From a bacterium (GTDB taxonomy: Bacteria; 4484-113; JAFGCY01), in NCBI GenBank assembly GCA_020849855.1, contig JADZFO010000040.1:142705-206704 (forward strand): 64,000 nt of DNA. The letters run 5' to 3'. The notes beneath the pieces were generated by a model, which had not been told where the DNA came from, did not search any database, and worked only from the letters and a program-made list of their open reading frames with translations. The position numbers were made by a program, and so were the translations under genes. Below, piece by piece: positions 59,944-64,000 of this stretch (within the stretch, counting starts at the first letter, position 1; each line of letters begins with the position of its first letter).

Positions 59944-60324
59944 ATGAGCATGCTCAAGGAGTTCCGCGAGTTCGCGGTACAGGGCAACGTTGTCGACACT
60001 GCTGTCGGCATCATCATCGGCGGCGTGTTTACACCCATCGCCGGCAGCCTGGTGAACGACATCATCATGCCGGTGCTGGGCCTGGCGCTGGGCAAGGTGG
60101 ACTTCAAGAACCTCTACATCATGCTCAAGGAGGGCGCAGCGGCCAGCGCGCCTTACGAATCGCTCGAGGCTGCCAAGGCCGCCGGGGCGGTGACTATCAA
60201 TTACGGCGTGTTCCTCAACATCTGCCTGACCTTCTTCATCACTGCCTTTGCCGTCTTCCTGCTGGTCAAGGGCATGAACAAGCTGCGCAAGGAGAAGAAG
60301 GCCGAGGAAGCCGCGGCGGCCTGA
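59944..60324 (+). CDS. mscL: Large-conductance mechanosensitive channel MscL
   Basis: A 126-residue channel that opens under membrane tension to release solutes. The N-terminal amphipathic helix MSMLKEFREFAVQGNVVDTA leads into TM1 VGIIIGGVFTPIAGSLVNDI, the periplasmic loop and TM2 LNICLTFFITAFAVFLLVKG. The C-terminal helix is short and Glu/Lys/Ala-rich. CGGAGTGAG lies 7-11 nt before the ATG. Confidence 0.96.
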   Translation: MSMLKEFREFAVQGNVVDTAVGIIIGGVFTPIAGSLVNDIIMPVLGLALGKVDFKNLYIMLKEGAAASAPYESLEAAKAAGAVTINYGVFLNICLTFFITAFAVFLLVKGMNKLRKEKKAEEAAAA

Positions 60325-60344
60325 GCCCGGGCCGGATGCTGGCC

Positions 60345-62221
60345 TTATACGCTGCCCTCCGGCTCGACAACGCCAATGGCCGCCAGTGTCGTAGTGGCTG
60401 CGTCCGGGCTGTCCGCGCGGACATGCAGCACCAGCAGGTTGGTATAGGCCGGGCATGGCGCGCCGGGGACCATGCCTGGTGTGCTGTAGTGCCAGACGAT
60501 GTTGTGGCCGTCATTGACGCAGTAGACGCCCGCGTCAGCCCCTTCCGTCAGGGCGGAGAGATAGATGTTGCCCAGCGGGTCGACGAGCATCGGCGCAAAG
60601 ACACCGGCAAAGAGGCCGCGGTCCCAGAGCTCGGTACCGTCGCCGTTGAAGCCATACATGCGGCTGGTATAGCTGCTAGCCCCCGTTGAGGTAACGCTGC
60701 AGACAACGTAGTTCTCATTGCTGACGACAATTGGCGGGGCCTGGATGTTGCCCTGCGCCGGCAGGAAGCTCTGATAGATCGGGAAGATCACCGGCAGAAT
60801 GCCGACAGCGTTGAAGCTGCTGCCGGTGAAGAGCAGGTTAGCGCGTCGTCATAAACCACCGGCCAGCGTGAATCAAAGGCAAAGGCGGTCATCGCCGTGC
60901 CGTCAGTCAGCGCGTTGCCGCCGATGGTCTGGTCTTCCAGCGGCAGGACCAGCACTGGGTCGAAGATGGTCGGCGCAGCAGCCGGCGCTGCTGCCAGGGC
61001 AACTGACCAGCGCAGGCTGCCGTCGGGCTCGATGGCATTCAGGCGATCCTCGGCGTCCGGAGCGATAAGCAGGCCGTTGTCAGCGATCACCGGCTGCCAC
61101 CAGGCGCCGTGGCTGGTCTCGGCAAGTTCGCGCTTCCAGCGCAGGTGGCCGTCGCGGCTGAAGCAGAGGATACTGCCGCCGTCCTCCTGCACATAGACGT
61201 TTTCGTCCACGCTCAGCAGTGGCGGGCTGAGGCTCTTGCCAGAGCGGTAGCTCCATTCAAGCTGGCCGAAGCGGTTGACGGCGTAGAGTGTGCCCGGGCC
61301 GGGCTGCATCATGCCGGGGTTCGGCGCGGCGAGAGAGCTGTAGGTAGTACCGTAGGCGTCTGCAACTGGCGAAGTGACATGCGCTGCGGTGCCGGCGAGT
61401 TCGAGCGTCCAGGCCACTGTTTCCGTCAGGGGACCGGCGACTTTGCTCTGCCCGTTGCGGGCATCCCCACCCTGCTGCTGGTTCCAGAAGGGCACGCTGG
61501 CCAGGCTGTAGAGCACCCCGTTCGAGGCGACGCCGTACTGGTAAGGCTCGTCTGCATTGGCGGTTGGCACCACGCGGTAGACCAGGTTGGGCAAAGGCGC
61601 CGCCAGGTGGAAGCTGTAGCGCGGGGGCTGGGTGCTTCCGGGGGCGCTGCTGATGAAGGGCACCCAGGAGGCGTGTGTCCATTCCGTCGCGGAAAGGAAG
61701 CGCATCTGGATCTCATAGCCCGCCACCTTGCCGCCGTAGTTGATGCCGATGGGCGTCAGGTCGGTAATGCTCACCACACCGTTGGCGTCGGCGTCGGCAA
61801 TCTGGTGCTCGATCCAGTCGCCGGCAGTGGAGCTGTTCAGATAGTGCACGCCAATGGGGGTGAGGTCAGCGATGCTGACGGTGCCGTCAAGGTTGAGGTC
61901 ACCCTGGTTGCGGTAAGACCAGGACATATCCGCCCCGCCGCCGCCGTCAGGCGTGACCCAGAGGTCGCCAACCTCTGAACCGCTGCCGGTGGGAGGAACG
62001 GAAACACGCCGCGCTGTCCCCTGCGCCTGCAGGACGCGGTCAAACTCGCTGACCAACTGCCGCCAGAGCGCTGCATCTACCCCGGCCGGGCGCGGCTGCG
62101 GGCCAAAGAAGCTTGAAACCGGCAAAGTCTGCTCTTCCTGCGGCTGCGGAGTCTCTGGACTACTGCAGGCTGCGGCAAGCAGCATTGCTAGACCGATGCT
62201 AAACAGGACGAAGCGTTTCAT
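60345..62221 (-). pseudogene. Dockerin-like/PQQ-propeller lipoprotein with a frameshift
   Basis: ATG at 62221 (AGGGAGGATGAA upstream) starts a lipoprotein (AAAC lipobox). Two dockerin-like Ca-binding repeats follow, QGDLNLDGTVSIADLTPIG and ADANGVVSITDLTPIGINYG, then PQQ-like propeller repeats (YAVNRFGQLEWSYRSGKSL, CFSRDGHLRWKRELAETS). Near 60838-60843 the frame is lost: RWPVVYDDAL continues in another frame as NLLFTGSSFNAVGILPVIFP to the stop at 60345. One missing base restores a single ~625-residue protein, so this is a recent mutation or a sequence error. Confidence 0.75.
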
Positions 62222-62336
62222 TTCATCCTCCCTGAGCAGCACTACTAATACCGATCTGCAATGTCCGTTATCGCAGAGGGGCCCCAAAGGGGCGACAATG
62301 CCGGGAGGATGCGCGCGATTGGCCAGAGGAAGCAGG

Positions 62337-63230
62337 TTAGGGAGTGACCCAGGCCGAGGGTGCGGAGTCGACACCCTTCTCCGGCCAGCGGGCCATGATG
62401 CAGTACTCGGAGTCCTCAAAGTGCGGGATCAGGGCGCTTGTGCTGTCTTCAGCCAGGACCTTTTCGCGCAGCTGGCCGCTGGCCAGGGGGTAGATGATGA
62501 CCAGGCGCAGATCGCGCGGGTCGCTGTACTCGTTCCAGAGCAGCGAGGCTGTGCCGCCGGCGATGGTGTCGATGTGCAGGCCGCTGGGGGTGCGCAGGCG
62601 CTCAAACTCGATGGTGTTGCCAATCGCGCCGGAGCGAAAATCCTCATCCTGGCTCAGCACGGCGATGAACATGCTGCCGGCCGGGTTCACGTACCACTCC
62701 CAGGAATGCTTGAGGGAAGTCTTGTTACCCTTCAGCGTGCCGCCGCTGTAGTAGACGTTCTTCCCGGGATAGAGCTCCCAGTAGCCCTTCTCAAAGTTGG
62801 CCACGGCGGTGTAGTGCGGCTTGCCGTTGTTGACAACCCAGAAGTTGTCGGTGGCGAAGTCCTCGGCGATGCCCTGGCGCTCGTAGATTACCCAGGCCAG
62901 GCCCTCAGCGGGCGGCGTATAGAGCATCATGGAGAGCTCGGTGTCGAAGTCAGTGCTGGAGCTCTGGGCGGCGATGTTCTCGTCCGGGGCAAACTCGACA
63001 TCCTTGGCCTCAATCAGGCTGCTGCTGCGGACAGGGCTGCTGCCGGCGCCGCTCAGGGCGCTGAGTTCAGCCAGCGAAGGCAGGGCCCTCAGGCCCGCCG
63101 CAGGGACAGACACCTCGCCAGAGTGCTGCTGGGCCGGCTTGTCTGCCACTGGAGCGTCAGCCGCCGCGCCGCAGCCAAGCACCGGCAGCAGTGCTGCAAG
63201 CAGGACGGTGTTGATGCATGGCCGTGGCAC
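62337..63230 (-). CDS. Unknown lipoprotein, 297 aa
   Basis: A 297-residue lipoprotein. GTG at 63230 is chosen because GGCGGGGGA lies just upstream and the signal then reads VPRPCINTVLLAALLPVLGC with lipobox VLGC. The mature part holds segments such as WVIYERQGIAEDFATDNFWV and FEKGYWELYPGKNVYYSGG; composition and length fit a beta-rich extracellular domain, but no family is recognised. Like its neighbours at 57.4 and 60.3 kb it carries a polar N-terminal linker. A weak CCCC/GGGG stem near 62281-62296 follows. Confidence 0.6.
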   Translation of the reverse strand: MPRPCINTVLLAALLPVLGCGAAADAPVADKPAQQHSGEVSVPAAGLRALPSLAELSALSGAGSSPVRSSSLIEAKDVEFAPDENIAAQSSSTDFDTELSMMLYTPPAEGLAWVIYERQGIAEDFATDNFWVVNNGKPHYTAVANFEKGYWELYPGKNVYYSGGTLKGNKTSLKHSWEWYVNPAGSMFIAVLSQDEDFRSGAIGNTIEFERLRTPSGLHIDTIAGGTASLLWNEYSDPRDLRLVIIYPLASGQLREKVLAEDSTSALIPHFEDSEYCIMARWPEKGVDSAPSAWVTP

Positions 63231-63334
63231 AGTATCCCCCGCCAGAAGATAGCAGCACAGCGGAGAGAACGGGTGTAGGCCCGGGCAAATCTGGATTAAC
63301 AAATGATGCCGGGGCGCGCCCTGCCCTTTCAGGC

Positions 63335-63805
63335 CTAGAACTGCTGCTCGCTCAGGCCTTCAGCGTTGCATTTGGCCTCCATCTCGGCGTAGCGGCGTTC
63401 GATTTCATCGTCGCTGACATGCTCCTTGTGCGTGCCGATGTACCAGCGGTTGCCGTCGCGGTCTTCAACCCCGCCGTTGCGGTCGCCATAGGGCTGGTCC
63501 GTCATGTAGCGGATCACCTTGCCGCCGGCTGCCACCGCAGCGGCGAACATGCTGTCGCAGTCCTCGGTGTAGATGAAGAGAGTGGTGTGGGACAGCCTCT
63601 GGCCCTCGCCGGCCTGGCCCAGCATGATAAGGGTCCTGCCGATGCGCAGAGCGACATGCACCGGCCGGCCGGCGGAATCAGTAACGTATTCCGTCACCTC
63701 GGCGCCGAAGGCCTGCTTGATGAACTCGACGCTGGCCGCGGCGTCCGAGACCACCAGATAGACGTTGACGCTGCCGTAGCCTTCAGGAATTGCTGAGACG
63801 GACAT
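63335..63805 (-). CDS. VOC/PhnB-like glyoxalase superfamily protein
   Basis: A 156-residue protein of the vicinal-oxygen-chelate fold, PhnB branch: YGSVNVYLVVSDAAASVEFI, KQAFGAEVTEYVTDSAGRPVHVAL (two parts: KQAFGAEVTEY and RPVHVAL), SHTTLFIYTEDCDSMFAAAV and the C-terminal YGDRNGGVEDRDGNRWYIGT, with a His and acidic residues in metal-site positions. AGGAG lies 5 nt before the ATG at 63805. The family covers enzymes and resistance proteins; the substrate is not deducible. Confidence 0.88.
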   Translation of the reverse strand: MSVSAIPEGYGSVNVYLVVSDAAASVEFIKQAFGAEVTEYVTDSAGRPVHVALRIGRTLIMLGQAGEGQRLSHTTLFIYTEDCDSMFAAAVAAGGKVIRYMTDQPYGDRNGGVEDRDGNRWYIGTHKEHVSDDEIERRYAEMEAKCNAEGLSEQQF

Positions 63806-63879
63806 GGAGCTCCTGTGCTGCAAGTGCTGAACTGATTCTAAGGCCCGGCGCAGAGGTTTCAGGCGGGGCACGGCCTAGG

Positions 63880-64000
63880 TGTAGTTGCTAAATAGGTTGT
63901 TCACTCGGGTGACGGCTGAGAGACTGTTGGTTGCGAAGACACCAGTCAAGCCGGAGCACCCGAATGAACATACACAGTTTAGCGAAAACCACGCCTGCGC
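63880..64000 (+). mobile_element. Left end of an IS481-type insertion sequence (partial)
   Basis: TGTAGTTGCTAAATAGGTTG at 63880 begins with TGT, as IS481-family ends often do, and ends near the boundary of a transposase-like frame. The window stops inside the element, so the right end and target duplication cannot be checked. Confidence 0.5.
63964..64000 (+). CDS. N-terminus of IS481-type transposase (partial)
   Basis: ATG at 63964 with GGAG 8-9 nt upstream starts MNIHSLAKTTPA, resembling the MNxHxxAxxTP start typical of IS481-family transposases. Only 12 residues are in the window. Confidence 0.55.
   Translation, partial: MNIHSLAKTTPA

Overview
The window is 64 kb of G+C-rich chromosomal DNA from an uncultivated-looking, Gram-negative-type (diderm) bacterium. 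Evidence for two membranes is an ADP-heptose/LPS locus (heptose kinase and adenylyltransferase, a GT9 heptosyltransferase), two large OstA/Lpt-type proteins, a TatA and many lipoproteins; fliQ suggests a flagellum. The phylum cannot be fixed from sequence alone. The compact AhcY, an S55-peptidase protein of the kind I associate with deep-branching phyla, dockerin/PKD-type secreted proteins, an unlinked 5S rRNA gene and many apparently leaderless genes suggest a deep lineage (for example near Armatimonadota or a similar phylum) rather than a proteobacterium.

Layout. 1-3940 is an accessory island: a cysteine-rich HExxHxxGxxH protein, an overlapping lipoprotein gene and a decayed RHS/YD-repeat fragment, set among palindromic repeats and bracketed by direct repeats of about 90 bp. 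3.9-10 kb holds an unknown helical protein, a SPOR-domain protein, a heptosyltransferase/thioredoxin/thiE operon and an XRE-like regulator with an unknown partner. 11-27 kb is mostly housekeeping: ahcY, an S55-peptidase protein, a TPR-AAA ATPase, a PadR regulator, an S4-domain protein, a diguanylate cyclase, a DHH phosphoesterase homologue, a DUF4139 protein, tatA, a lone 5S rRNA with its own consensus promoter, a DUF1028 protein, a vanadium-haloperoxidase-like protein and tRNA-Leu(CAG).

27-40.3 kb holds fliQ on the plus strand and then a long minus-strand series. Read 5' to 3' on the minus strand it is: pentapeptide-repeat channel-like protein, yuiD-like, tlyA, nadK, recN, LptC/OstA-like, OstA-like, hldE kinase, hldE adenylyltransferase, comF and a BON lipoprotein. 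Most junctions overlap by a few bases. 40.3-46.4 kb is accessory again. It has three paralogous secreted coiled-coil proteins sharing promoter layout and a covarying 5'-UTR hairpin, dispersed repeats, a heptamer minisatellite, and an A+T-rich two-gene cassette of unknown function that may encode a nuclease.

46.4-64 kb holds uvrB, a small PKD protein, a sigma-70/TPR fusion, an alpha/beta hydrolase, several large secreted beta-propeller, PKD or dockerin-like lipoproteins (two of them interrupted), a DMT transporter, mscL, a VOC protein and, at the right edge, the start of an IS481-type insertion sequence.

Two themes recur. First, about a dozen genes place a -10-like hexamer 5-10 nt (mode 6) before the start codon, implying leaderless mRNAs, while genes for exported proteins mostly have strong Shine-Dalgarno sequences, often CGGGGGA. 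Second, intergenic DNA is full of short perfect palindromes whose arms change together while flanking words stay constant.
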